In this document: positions 7,854 to 16,233 of the stretch, one piece after another
Layout: each line of letters opens with the position of its first letter
Numbering within the stretch: the stretch's first letter is position 1
Origin: Comamonas sp. lk
GTDB taxonomy: Bacteria > Pseudomonadota > Gammaproteobacteria > Burkholderiales > Burkholderiaceae_C
Reading direction: 5' to 3'
Length of the DNA: 64,000 bases
NCBI RefSeq assembly: GCF_900564145.1
Contig: NZ_UOOB01000001.1
Coordinates: 1,215,732 to 1,279,731 of the forward strand
Made by a program: the position numbers and the translations under genes
The notes under the pieces: generated by a model
Told to the model about the DNA's origin: nothing
Databases searched by the model: none
The model's input: the letters and a program-made list of their open reading frames with translations, nothing else

Positions 7854-8840
7854 ATGAGCTTTTTTGCCATCCTGATCGCCTTGCTGATCGAGCAGGCGCG
7901 CCCGCTGGCCCGATCCAATCTGGTACACACGGGTTACAAAGCGTGGACTGTGACCGCACGCCGCAACTTTGATGCGGGCAGGCCCCACCACGGCTGGCTG
8001 GCCTGGGCCATGGCCGTGCTGCTGCCCAGCATCCTCGTGGTCGGCATTTACTGGGGCTTGCTGGAATTCATAGGCTGGCCTGTGGCCATGGTCTGGAACG
8101 TGGCCGTGCTCTACGCCACACTGGGCTTTCGGCAGTTCAGCCACCATTTCACGCGGATTCGCGATGCCCTGGATGCCGGCGATGAATTGACGGCGCGCCA
8201 GGAGTTGGCCGATTGGCAGCAAGTGGATGCCAGCGAGGTGCCGCGCAGCGAAGTGGTGCGCCATGTGATCGAGTATTCGGTGCTGGCTGCGCACCGCCAT
8301 GTGTTCGGCGTGCTGTTCTGGTTCTCGGTGCTGGCCGCCGTGGGCCTGGGGCCGCTGGGTGCGGTGCTCTACCGCATGGCCGAGTACCTTGCGCGCGCCT
8401 GGTCGCGCAAAGGGCTTGAAGGAGCTCAGCCCCCGGTCAGCGAGCGTCTGCAAAAAGCCGCTATGGGGGCCTGGTATGTGATTGACTGGCTGCCGGCCCG
8501 CCTGACTGCGCTGTCGTTTGCCATGGTGGGCAGCTTTGAAGAGGCCATAGACAACTGGCGCCTCTATGCCCAGCGCTTTCCCAATGACAACAACGGCGTG
8601 ATTCTGGCCGCCACGGCAGGAGCGATCAATGTGCGCCTGGGCGGCGAAGCCTTGCGCCGCCGCGATGCCAGCTATGGTGATGAGCCAGAAGACAGTCAAT
8701 GGGATCCCGGCAGCGAGGTGACCCCGGGCCGTGAGCCCGAGTTGGGCCATTTGCGCAGCGTGGTCGGCCTGGTCTGGCGCTCGGTGGTGGTGTGGCTGCT
8801 GCTACTGGCCTTGCTTACCTTTGCGCGTCTGCTGGGCTGA
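7854..8840 (+). CDS. CobD/CbiB-family membrane protein
   Basis: A 328-residue integral membrane protein starting MSFFAILIALLIEQARPL. True CbiB/CobD performs the last amidation of corrin-ring synthesis (aminopropanol attachment). This protein retains the family's features: an N-terminal membrane helix, ARQELADWQQVDASEVPRSE with the charged loop, a RLTALSFAMVGSFEEA segment (compare the family's PARLTA), and a C-terminal membrane anchor. No other cobalamin biosynthesis gene is in the window, and no cobalamin riboswitch is visible upstream. The Burkholderiales members of this group are often annotated only as CobD/CbiB family protein, so a role in B12 synthesis is not assured. Confidence 0.8.
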   Translation: MSFFAILIALLIEQARPLARSNLVHTGYKAWTVTARRNFDAGRPHHGWLAWAMAVLLPSILVVGIYWGLLEFIGWPVAMVWNVAVLYATLGFRQFSHHFTRIRDALDAGDELTARQELADWQQVDASEVPRSEVVRHVIEYSVLAAHRHVFGVLFWFSVLAAVGLGPLGAVLYRMAEYLARAWSRKGLEGAQPPVSERLQKAAMGAWYVIDWLPARLTALSFAMVGSFEEAIDNWRLYAQRFPNDNNGVILAATAGAINVRLGGEALRRRDASYGDEPEDSQWDPGSEVTPGREPELGHLRSVVGLVWRSVVVWLLLLALLTFARLLG

Positions 8841-8850
8841 TCAGTCCTTT

Positions 8851-8890
8851 TTTGATAGCTTGTGGCGCTTGATTCATAAACGCTTTAGTC
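8851..8890 (+). repeat. Full-length copy of dispersed repeat
   Basis: TTTGATAGCTTGTGGCGCTT followed by GATTCATAAACGCTTTAGTC. It has both halves of the family: TTTGATAGCT, GCGCTTGAT and a second GCGCTTTAG-like arm. Located in the convergent gap between the CobD-like gene and rsgA. Confidence 0.7.
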
Positions 8891-8900
8891 TATTTTCATT

Positions 8901-8926
8901 AAAAATGCCCCGAAGATCGGGGCATT
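8901..8926 (-). terminator. Terminator of the rsgA operon
   Basis: A 9-bp stem (AATGCCCCG / CGGGGCATT) with a 5-nt loop. On the minus strand it is followed by TTTTT, so it ends the rsgA transcript; it may also stop the converging transcript weakly. Confidence 0.85.
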
Positions 8927-8947
8927 CTTGCTTGATTTTGCGCGTGT

Positions 8948-9931
8948 TCAGTAGCGCTGTTCCTGGCTCAGCTCATCGAACAGGTCACCGTAAATCCGGT
9001 AACGGTTGGCACTGATGCAGTGTTCGCTGCCGGTGGCCTCGACTTGTGCCATTACGGCGCAGCCGGGTTCGTGCAAGTGGGTGCAGTTGTAGAACTTGCA
9101 CTGGTCGGCCAGAGCGCCGATATCGGGCATGTATTTGGGCAGGTCCGTGGGCTTCAGATGTCGCAGGCCAAACTCCTGAAAGCCGGGCGAGTCGATCAAG
9201 GCGGTTTCACGCGTCTCGTCCATCCAGTACCAACTGGTGGTGGTCGTCGTGTGCTTGCCGGAGTTCAGTGCCTGGGAAATCTCATTGGTGGCGGCATTGG
9301 TGCCGGGAATCAAGAGATTGATCAAGGTGCTCTTGCCCGAGCCCGAAGGGCCCAGCACCAGCGTGCGCTTGCCCTGCAGGTATTGCATCAGCAAGGCCTT
9401 GTCCGTTTCGCCATCGGTGGTCAGTGAGAGTGGCAGCACTTCGTAGTGGTGCTTTTCCTGCCCGTGGCGCATCTGGCGATAAGGTTCCAGGCGTTGCCAG
9501 CCAGAAGCAAAGGCCTCGGTCAGATCGCGCTTGTTCAGGGCGATGATGGGCTTGATCTGTGTGGCTTCGGCGGCAATCAAGGCGCGAGCCAGCTGGCTTT
9601 CGGAGAAAACCGGCTCGGCCGCGATCAGGATCAGCACCTGATCGAGATTGGCGGCAAAGCTCTTGGTGCGTATCTCGTCCTGGCGGTAGAACAGGTTTTT
9701 GCGCGGCAGCACTTTCTCTATCGTGCCGGCCTCGCCCTGGCCTTCAGGCGGCAGCAGCCACTGCACCTGGTCGCCGACCACGGCCTGGCCTTTTTTGCCG
9801 CGTGGATGGCAGATATGGCGTGCACCGCCGGCGGCTTCCACCACGCAGTGACGTCCATGGCTGGAGACGACCAATCCTTCCAGCAACTGGGCGCGTTCGG
9901 CCCCCTGCTGTTTACCGAATGTCTTTTTCAT
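8948..9931 (-). CDS. rsgA: Ribosome small-subunit-dependent GTPase A
   Basis: Circularly permuted GTPase that checks late maturation of the 30S subunit. An N-terminal OB fold is followed by the permuted GTPase motifs in the order G4 (NKRD), G1 (GPSGSGKST), G3 (DSPGFQEFG), then a C-terminal zinc-binding segment with the pattern C-x5-C-x-H-x5-C (CKFYNCTHLHEPGC). The start at 9931 was chosen because its ATG overlaps the TGA of the upstream gene (ATGA), which fits translational coupling; an in-frame ATG exists 11 codons upstream. 327 residues, normal for the family. Last gene of a likely three-gene minus-strand operon. Confidence 0.96.
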   Translation of the reverse strand: MKKTFGKQQGAERAQLLEGLVVSSHGRHCVVEAAGGARHICHPRGKKGQAVVGDQVQWLLPPEGQGEAGTIEKVLPRKNLFYRQDEIRTKSFAANLDQVLILIAAEPVFSESQLARALIAAEATQIKPIIALNKRDLTEAFASGWQRLEPYRQMRHGQEKHHYEVLPLSLTTDGETDKALLMQYLQGKRTLVLGPSGSGKSTLINLLIPGTNAATNEISQALNSGKHTTTTTSWYWMDETRETALIDSPGFQEFGLRHLKPTDLPKYMPDIGALADQCKFYNCTHLHEPGCAVMAQVEATGSEHCISANRYRIYGDLFDELSQEQRY

Positions 9932-10269
9932 GCGGCCAGCAAAGCGTTGATGCGGCGTGCGCAATCCATGTCGGTGGCCGAGATGCCGCCCACATCGTGG
10001 GTGTTCAGGCGTACGGTGCAGCGGCCATAGCTGACCTCCAGATCGGGGTGGTGATCCTGCTGGTGGGCAATCAGTGCCAGCGCATTCACAAACGCCATGG
10101 TTTCATAGAAATTGGCAAAGGCAAACGTCTTGGTGATGGCCGCGCTCTCGCGCTTTTCGTCCAGCTCCCAGCCCGGCAGTGTGGGCAGTTGCTGGCGCAG
10201 CTCATAGGCTGCAATGGCAACGCGGGGGAGTTGGGACCAGTCCTTTTGCTGCAAACGTGTGGGGGTCAT
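9928..10269 (-). CDS. 4a-hydroxytetrahydrobiopterin dehydratase (PCD/DCoH)
   Basis: Recycles 4a-hydroxytetrahydropterin, normally after phenylalanine hydroxylase. The 113-residue protein has the active-site pattern HQQDHHPDLEVSYGRCTVRL and THDVGGIS that defines the family. No phenylalanine hydroxylase gene is nearby. It lies between the M48 protease gene (19 bp upstream) and rsgA (4-bp overlap), so all three are probably one transcript. Pterin recycling for another cofactor-dependent enzyme is possible. Confidence 0.93.
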   Translation of the reverse strand: MTPTRLQQKDWSQLPRVAIAAYELRQQLPTLPGWELDEKRESAAITKTFAFANFYETMAFVNALALIAHQQDHHPDLEVSYGRCTVRLNTHDVGGISATDMDCARRINALLAA

Positions 10270-10288
10270 GGTGTGTCTGTCCGTTGAT

Positions 10289-11590
10289 TCACCAACTGCC
10301 CGACGGCGCAGGCATACGTGCCAGGCGGTCCACAGCCGGTGGGTGTGAGTAGTAAAAGCTCACATACCAGGGATCTGGCGTGAGTGTGGACGCATTGTCC
10401 TCGTAAAGCTTGAGCAGCGCCGAAGCCAGCTGGCCGCCGTCGGCTTGCTGCATGGCATAGGCGTCTGCCTCGAACTCGTCGCGGCGCGACATGGCCGACA
10501 TCAGCGGGGTGATGAAAAAGGCGAACACCGGCACGGCCAGCATGAAGAGCAGCAAGGCCATGGCATTGTTCTGGCTGGAGAGGGTGAAGCTCTCCGTGAG
10601 CATGGGCGTCACGCCCAGCCCCGAGTAAAACCACAGCTGCTGGCTCAGCCAGCCCAGCAAGGCAAAGCCCAGCAGGCTGACGCCAAACATCATCAGCATG
10701 CGGCGCAGTATGTGCTTGTGCTTGAAGTGTCCCAGCTCATGGGCCAGCACGGCTTCCACTTCTTCAGGGCTCAGCTGCTTGAGCAAGGTATCGAAGAACA
10801 CCACGCGCTTGGAGCTGCCAAAGCCGGTGAAATATGCATTGGCATGGGCCGAGCGGCGGCTGCCGTCCATCACGAACAAGCCCTTGGCCGCAAAGCCGCA
10901 GCGCTGCATCAGCGTCGTGACGCGGGCCTTGAGACTTTCATCGGTCAGCGGCTCGAACCTGTTGAACAGGGGGGCAATAAAGCTGGGAAAAATCCACATC
11001 AGCAATAGATTGAAGCCCGTCCAACTGGCCCAGGCCCACAGCCACCACCAGGAACCGGTCGAGCCCATGAGCCAGAGAATCAGCGCGGCAATCGGCAGGC
11101 CCACCAGCGTGCCCACCAGGGTTGATTTGGCGAGATCTCCCAGCCAGAGCTTGAGCGTCATCTGGTTGAAGCCAAAGCGCTGCTCCAGCTTGAAGGTCTG
11201 GTAGAGGGACAGCGGCAGCTCGATCAGCGCCGAAATCAGTGCAAAACCGCCCAGCAGGGCCAGTTGCTGCCACATGCCGGCACCCAGCAGATCAAACAGC
11301 CAGAGGTTCAGAACGTCGAGTCCGCCCAGCAGCGTCCAGCACAGCAGCACGGCGGCAGACAGCGTCATGTCGATCAGCGAGACCTTGGCCTTGGCCAGGG
11401 TATAGTCGGCCGCTTTCTGGTGGGCTGCCAGGCTGATGTGCTGGGCAAAGGCTGTAGGCACGGCCGCGCGGTGGGCCGCGACGTGGCGCACCTGACGCGA
11501 AACCAGCCAGGCACGCAGCAGCCATTGCAAAACCACGGCCGCAGCAAACAGCAGCGACAGCGAGAGTGAAAAATCGGGGTTGGAAGCCAT
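10289..11590 (-). CDS. M48-family zinc metalloprotease (Ste24-like)
   Basis: Integral-membrane protease of 433 residues. The zinc site HELGHFKHKH lies near residue 285, with the third ligand in EFEADAYA (about residue 365). The N-terminal half has several membrane helices and the PLFNRFEPL segment, and the region between has the NAYFTGFGSSKRVVFFDTLL sequence common to Ste24/CAAX-protease relatives rather than the shorter HtpX. Role probably membrane-protein quality control; prenyl substrates are not expected in bacteria. First gene of the protease-dehydratase-rsgA operon, divergent from orn with only 30 bp between start codons. Confidence 0.9.
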   Translation of the reverse strand: MASNPDFSLSLSLLFAAAVVLQWLLRAWLVSRQVRHVAAHRAAVPTAFAQHISLAAHQKAADYTLAKAKVSLIDMTLSAAVLLCWTLLGGLDVLNLWLFDLLGAGMWQQLALLGGFALISALIELPLSLYQTFKLEQRFGFNQMTLKLWLGDLAKSTLVGTLVGLPIAALILWLMGSTGSWWWLWAWASWTGFNLLLMWIFPSFIAPLFNRFEPLTDESLKARVTTLMQRCGFAAKGLFVMDGSRRSAHANAYFTGFGSSKRVVFFDTLLKQLSPEEVEAVLAHELGHFKHKHILRRMLMMFGVSLLGFALLGWLSQQLWFYSGLGVTPMLTESFTLSSQNNAMALLLFMLAVPVFAFFITPLMSAMSRRDEFEADAYAMQQADGGQLASALLKLYEDNASTLTPDPWYVSFYYSHPPAVDRLARMPAPSGSW

Positions 11591-11620
11591 GTCTTGGCAG
11601 TGTAGGCGACAATTTATGCC

Positions 11621-12238
11621 ATGTCTGAAGCCTCCTGCATTCCTACCGATTCCGTCGCAGTCATCGAAGCTGCTCCTGCTCCACAGCCTGTTTTATCCAA
11701 GTCCGACCTCAATCTGGTCTGGCTGGACTGCGAAATGACGGGGCTGAATCCCGATCGTGATCGCATCATTGAAATTGCCGTGGTGGTCAGCAGCGCCGAT
11801 CTGCAAATCCGCATGGAAGGTCCGGTGTTTGCCATTCACCAGTCCGACGAATTGCTGGGCGGCATGGATGCCTGGAACAAGGGCACGCATGGCAAGAGCG
11901 GGTTGATCGAGCGCGTGAAAGCTTCCACCGTGACGGAAGCCGAGGCCGAGGCCGCGCTGATTGCCTTTCTCTCCAAGTACGTGCCCAAGGGCAAGGTGCC
12001 GCTGTGCGGCAACAGCATTGCGCAGGATCGGCGCTTCATGGAGCGCTACATGCCCAAGCTCAACAACTTCTTTCACTACCGCAATATCGACGTCAGCACT
12101 CTGAAAGAATTGGCCAGACGCTGGAAGCCCGTGGCCTATACCTCGTTCAAGAAAGCCCAGCGCCATACGGCATTGGCCGATGTGCATGAGTCGATTGACG
12201 AGCTGCAGCACTACCGCAAAGAACTGCTCAGCGTCTGA
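11621..12238 (+). CDS. orn: Oligoribonuclease
   Basis: 3'-5' exonuclease of the DEDD family that degrades short RNAs, including pGpG from cyclic-di-GMP turnover. Motifs: [11 protein letters not shown] (Exo I, Asp and Glu), the central [11 protein letters not shown] (Exo II) and [15 protein letters not shown] (Exo III, with the catalytic His and Asp). At 205 residues it carries about 28 extra N-terminal residues compared with E. coli Orn; no in-frame ATG occurs before the Exo I motif, so the extension appears real. Its promoter must lie in or near the 30-bp gap to the divergent protease gene. Confidence 0.96.
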   Translation: MSEASCIPTDSVAVIEAAPAPQPVLSKSDLNLVWLDCEMTGLNPDRDRIIEIAVVVSSADLQIRMEGPVFAIHQSDELLGGMDAWNKGTHGKSGLIERVKASTVTEAEAEAALIAFLSKYVPKGKVPLCGNSIAQDRRFMERYMPKLNNFFHYRNIDVSTLKELARRWKPVAYTSFKKAQRHTALADVHESIDELQHYRKELLSV

Positions 12239-12538
12239 TTTTTTCAACAAAAATCGACCTCGCCAAGATTTAGATAGCCCTGGGGACTTGCGGGAAAACC
12301 CGGGGCGTGAGACAATGCATTGCTTACCCGATCTATGGGTAATTTTTGCGCATCACCATCACACACCGGGTTCTTTTTACTTGCGTGCAGCGGCTCAAAA
12401 CCGGCCGGCACCTGTAAAAGCTATACGCCCATCTGCCCCTTTTGCGAACGGGCAGTCAAAGTCTGACGGTGGATGTTGAACCAACCGTCAAAAAAGTGGG
12501 CAGATCGCTGGCTGCGCTGCTTTTTTCGTGAGTTTTTC
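12239..12538 (+). promoter_or_regulatory. Structured 5' leader of the DEAD-box helicase gene
   Basis: A 300-bp stretch without a gene. A weak promoter candidate is TTGCGG (12288-12293), 17-bp spacer, GACAAT (12311-12316). Downstream are hairpins: TACCC/GGGTA (12325-12341), CTGCCC/GGGCAG (12433-12455) and TGACGGT/ACCGTCA (12464-12490). A terminator-like helix follows, with AAAAAAG (12490-12496) opposite CTTTTTT (12520-12526). The CTGCCC at 12433 could instead pair with a second GGGCAG at 12498-12503, which would break the terminator-like helix. A long structured leader is known for some cold-inducible DEAD-box genes; here regulation is inference. Confidence 0.5.
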
Positions 12539-14659
12539 ATGACCGAAAAATCCCTGGAGCAGGGCCAAGTGGCCGCTGCTGATATCTCTTTGTCTTCTCC
12601 TGAAATTGAATCCCGTCTGGACGCCATGCTGGCTGCCGCCGATGCTGAAGAAAACGGCATTGAACTGGCAAGCGAAGAGCTGGCTGAAGAAGAGCAAGTT
12701 GCTGACGAGCCTAACGGCTTTGTAGAACTGGGTCTGGCCCCTGAACTGGTGCAGGCTGTTGCCGATCTGGGCTACACCAAGCCTACCAGCGTGCAAATGC
12801 AGGCCATTCCCTTGGCCATGAGCAGTGGTGGCGATCAGGCGTTTGTGGACCTGATGGTTTCCAGCCAAACCGGTTCCGGCAAGACTGCTGCTTTCCTGTT
12901 GCCCGTGCTGCACACTTTGATTAGCCAGAAGGCTGACGAAGAAGCCGAACTGAACGCCGAATTCGATCGTCAGTGCGCAGAAGCCGCGGCCAATGGCGAG
13001 CCATTGCCTAAGCGCAATCGCCGCAAGGATCCGACCAACCCCCGCAATTTCAAGGCTGCCGTTCCCGGCGCCCTGATTCTGTGCCCTACACGTGAACTGG
13101 CTCAGCAAGTGGCGCATGACGCTATCGAGCTGGTCAAGCACTGCCGTGGTATCCGTGTCGCCAACATCGTGGGCGGCATGCCTTACCAACTGCAGATCGC
13201 CAAGCTGCAAAACGCCAATCTGGTAGTTGCAACCCCTGGCCGTCTGCTGGACCTGCAGCGCTCCATGCAAATCAAGCTGGACAAGGTGCAGTTCCTGGTG
13301 GTTGACGAAGCCGACCGTATGCTGGATCTGGGCTTCTCCGACGATCTGGCGGAAGTCAACCAGATGACGTCTCAGCGCAAGCAGACCATGATGTTCAGCG
13401 CTACGTTTGCACCCCGCGTGCAACAGCTGGCCATGCGTGTGATGCATGACAACGGCTCTGGCGTCAAGAAGCTGACGATTGATTCGCCCCAGGAGAAGCA
13501 TTCCAGCATCAAGCAAGTGCTGTTCTGGGCCGACAACGCCCAGCACAAGCGCAAGATGCTGGACCACTGGCTGCGTGACAGCAGCATCAACCAAGCCATC
13601 GTGTTTGCTTCCACGCAAGTGGAATGTGACGGTCTGGCCACCGATCTGCAGCAAGACGGCTTCTCTGCCGTGGCCCTGCACGGTGCTCTGAGCCAGGGTC
13701 TGCGTAACCGCCGCCTGATGGCGCTGCGCAATGGTCAGGTGCAAATCCTGGTGGCAACCGATGTGGCTGCCCGTGGTATTGACGTGCCCACCATTACCCA
13801 CGTGTTCAACTACGGTCTGCCCATGAAGGCCGAAGACTACACCCACCGCATTGGCCGTACCGGCCGTGCTGGCCGCGAAGGCACGGCCGTGACTTTCGCC
13901 GAGTTCCGCGATCGTCGCCGCGTGTTCGACATCGAAGGCTATACCCGCCAGCAATTCAAGGCTGAAGTGCTGCCAGGTCTGGAGCCTGTGCAACGTTTCC
14001 CTGCAGCCGGTGAGCGTGATGGCCGTCGTGGCGGCGGTGGTGGTGGCGGCGGTAGCCGTGGTGGCTACGGTGCTCGCCGTGATGGCGAGGGCTATGGCCG
14101 CAAGAGCGGTTTCGGTGGCTTCGGCGCCGGCCGTGGCGGTGATCGCAACGAGCGCAGCTTCGGCGGAGACCGTGGTGGCTTTGGTGGCGATCGCGGTGGC
14201 GACCGTTTCAACAACGACCGTGGCGGTGATCGTCCTGGCTTCGGCGCACCTCGCGCTGATCGTGGTGGCGAGCGTAGCTTTGCTGGCCGTGATGCAGCTC
14301 CCCGTCCCGCTTTTGGCGGCGAACGTCAGGAGCGCAGCTTTGACCGCGGCAATGACCGCGGCGGCTTCGGCGGCGGCGACCGTGGTGGTGATCGCGGCGG
14401 TTTTGCCGGCGGTCAGCGTCGTGAAGGCGGCGACTTCGGTGCCCGCAAGAGCTTTGGTGGCGGCGCCAGCCGTGACGGTGCTCATGCCGGTGCTCGCGAA
14501 GGCGGCTTCCGCGGTGGCGAATCGCGTGGTTTTGGCGGCGGTGATCGTCGTCCGGCCTTTGGTCAAAGCGCTGGCAAGCCTTATCAGCCCCACGGTGATC
14601 GTGGTGCCGACCGTGGCTTTGAGCGCAAGCCCCGCGCCCCCCGTCGTGACGAGCGTTGA
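12539..14659 (+). CDS. DEAD-box ATP-dependent RNA helicase with RG/GG-rich tail
   Basis: RNA helicase acting in ribosome assembly or mRNA turnover, of the RhlE/DeaD type. The start at 12539 gives MTEKSLEQGQVAA; an in-frame ATG 22 codons upstream would lie in the structured leader. Motifs: Q motif region GYTKPTSVQMQ, Walker A QTGSGKT (110-116), PTRELAQQ, DEAD (256-259), SAT in MFSATF, and HRIGRTGRAGREG. An insert rich in charged residues lies between motifs I and Ia (about 130-170). From about residue 491 to 706 the protein is a low-complexity tail of repeated GGDRGGF, GGDR and RGG units, expected to be disordered and RNA-binding. The tail is unusually long for a bacterial RhlE-type protein. 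A bidirectional terminator follows. Confidence 0.95.
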   Translation: MTEKSLEQGQVAAADISLSSPEIESRLDAMLAAADAEENGIELASEELAEEEQVADEPNGFVELGLAPELVQAVADLGYTKPTSVQMQAIPLAMSSGGDQAFVDLMVSSQTGSGKTAAFLLPVLHTLISQKADEEAELNAEFDRQCAEAAANGEPLPKRNRRKDPTNPRNFKAAVPGALILCPTRELAQQVAHDAIELVKHCRGIRVANIVGGMPYQLQIAKLQNANLVVATPGRLLDLQRSMQIKLDKVQFLVVDEADRMLDLGFSDDLAEVNQMTSQRKQTMMFSATFAPRVQQLAMRVMHDNGSGVKKLTIDSPQEKHSSIKQVLFWADNAQHKRKMLDHWLRDSSINQAIVFASTQVECDGLATDLQQDGFSAVALHGALSQGLRNRRLMALRNGQVQILVATDVAARGIDVPTITHVFNYGLPMKAEDYTHRIGRTGRAGREGTAVTFAEFRDRRRVFDIEGYTRQQFKAEVLPGLEPVQRFPAAGERDGRRGGGGGGGGSRGGYGARRDGEGYGRKSGFGGFGAGRGGDRNERSFGGDRGGFGGDRGGDRFNNDRGGDRPGFGAPRADRGGERSFAGRDAAPRPAFGGERQERSFDRGNDRGGFGGGDRGGDRGGFAGGQRREGGDFGARKSFGGGASRDGAHAGAREGGFRGGESRGFGGGDRRPAFGQSAGKPYQPHGDRGADRGFERKPRAPRRDER

Positions 14660-14698
14660 TCTACACTGATTAAGGTGCTGTGGCACCTGGGTCAATAA

Positions 14699-14729
14699 AA
14701 AAAAGCCGGTTCATTGAACCGGCTTTTTT
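14699..14729 (+). terminator. Terminator after the helicase gene
   Basis: A 14-bp stem (AAAAAAGCCGGTTC / GAACCGGCTTTTTT) with a 3-nt loop; it has T tracts in both directions. The main user is the helicase transcript. Confidence 0.9.
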
Positions 14730-14747
14730 CATGTCTGCTTGATCCTG

Positions 14748-14840
14748 AAAAAGGAGCTGCTTGCGTAAGTGATTCATGGGTTTCAATGATTTTTCAAATG
14801 AGAACCCATGATGATCAAGCGCTGGCAGCTCCTTTTTTTT
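14748..14840. repeat. Long palindrome built from two inverted repeat-family arms
   Basis: The left arm (14748-14784: AAAAAGGAGCTGCTTGCG..., ending CATGGGTTTC) is an imperfect inverted copy of the right arm (14800-14840: GAACCCATG ... AGCGCTGGCAGCTCC, T8). The arms are about 38 bp around a 15-nt loop. It lies between converging genes and can act as a second terminator in both directions. The AGCTGC and GCGC cores match the dispersed repeat family. Confidence 0.75.
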
Positions 14841-14842
14841 GA

Positions 14843-16075
14843 TCAGGTCTCCGAGGCGTGGCGGCCGATTTCGGGCCAGTAGTGGTGCAGCAGCATCCAG
14901 GACAGCAAACCGATCACCAGCATGCTGATGGAGCCAATGGCCAGCAGCACGGCCGAATGCATGACCAGGGGTGCAATCACACCGGCCACAAAACCGTTGG
15001 CGACCGAGCCCACCACAGCCTGAAGCGACGAGGCCAGGCCGCGGCGTGTGGGGTGGATGTCCAGTACCAGCAGCGTGACCACCGGCACCATCAGCGCCCA
15101 GCCATAGGAGAACAGGCTGATGGGAATCAGCGCCCAGCTGACATGGGCCGGCCAGATCAGATTGGCAGTCAGATTGATCAGCGAGGTCACGACCATGATT
15201 AGAAAGCCATGGCGGATCTGGCGCTTGGGCGGGATGCGGCCCGCCAGACGCCCGCTGGTCCAGCTGCCGGCCATGATGCCGCCAATCATGGCGATGAAGA
15301 ACCAGAAGAACTGCGTGGGCTCCAGGTGCAGCAAATCACCGAGGAAGGCGGGGGCCGACAGCAGATAGAGAAACATGCCGTTGAACGGCACGCCGCTGGC
15401 AAAGGCCAGCAGCAGAAAGCGCGGGTCGGTAAACAGCGTTCCATAGCCTTGCATCAGCGGTTTGAACTTGAAAGGCTGGCGCTTGTCGGCTGGCAGCGAT
15501 TCGGGCAGAAAACGCAGGTTGATGGCCCAGAGTGCGACGCCTATCGCGGTGAGGAACCAGAACACGGCTTGCCAGTTCAGATGCACGAACAGCCAGCCGC
15601 CCAGCATGGGGGCCAGGGCCGGGGCGATGCCGAAGAAGATGGTGATCTGCGCCATCAGGCTCTGGGCCTGATTGGGCGGGAAGATGTCACGCACGATGGC
15701 GCGCGACACCACAATCCCGGCCCCCGTGGACAGACCTTGCAGGGCGCGGAACATCACCAGTTGCGTGATGTTCTGGGACAGGGCGCAGCCCGCAGATGCC
15801 AGTGTGAACATGACCAGGCCCCAGAGAATGACGGGGCGGCGGCCGAAGCTGTCCGCCAGCGCGCCGTGGAACAGGTTCATGAAGGCGAAGCCAAACAGAT
15901 AGGCTGACAGCGTTTGCTGCATCTCCAGCGGTGTGGCGCCCAGTGCCTGGGCGATGCCGGAGAAGGCTGGGATGTAGGTGTCCACCGAGAAGGGGCCCAA
16001 CATGCCCAGAATGGCCAGCAGCACGGCCAGTGCCCAGCGCGGTCCGCGCCAGAACGTGGAAAAGTTGTTTTGCAT
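14843..16075 (-). CDS. Bcr/CflA-family multidrug efflux MFS transporter
   Basis: Drug:proton antiporter with 12 predicted helices, 410 residues. The start at 16075 gives MQNNFSTFWRGP; 29 further upstream codons are open but lack signal. The Bcr/CflA signature appears in the first helix (GPFSVDTYIPAF), followed by GALADSFGRRPVILWG (MFS motif A between helices 2 and 3) and RALQGLSTGAGIVVSRAIVRD (helix 5 region). Substrates in the family include bicyclomycin, chloramphenicol and cysteine; none can be assigned here. Monocistronic, bounded downstream by the long palindrome. Confidence 0.92.
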   Translation of the reverse strand: MQNNFSTFWRGPRWALAVLLAILGMLGPFSVDTYIPAFSGIAQALGATPLEMQQTLSAYLFGFAFMNLFHGALADSFGRRPVILWGLVMFTLASAGCALSQNITQLVMFRALQGLSTGAGIVVSRAIVRDIFPPNQAQSLMAQITIFFGIAPALAPMLGGWLFVHLNWQAVFWFLTAIGVALWAINLRFLPESLPADKRQPFKFKPLMQGYGTLFTDPRFLLLAFASGVPFNGMFLYLLSAPAFLGDLLHLEPTQFFWFFIAMIGGIMAGSWTSGRLAGRIPPKRQIRHGFLIMVVTSLINLTANLIWPAHVSWALIPISLFSYGWALMVPVVTLLVLDIHPTRRGLASSLQAVVGSVANGFVAGVIAPLVMHSAVLLAIGSISMLVIGLLSWMLLHHYWPEIGRHASET

Positions 16076-16233
16076 GAGTTCTTGAGTCCGGTTGGGGTAT
16101 TGCCTGCTCTGCGGCAAGGTGGCAGGCGCAGCAATACCCCGAGAGCCACACTTTAGCGGCATGGGGAGGGTTTGCGCTCATATGCAGCGGCTTATGCTGG
16201 CTTGATCGGGCGGCGGCTTGATGCCGCAGCGCC

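Noticed and set aside
12488..14695. A 735-codon frame on the minus strand opposite the DEAD-box helicase
   Set aside because: It is Ala/Thr-rich low-complexity translation of the helicase gene and its RG-repeat tail; the plus strand has all helicase motifs.
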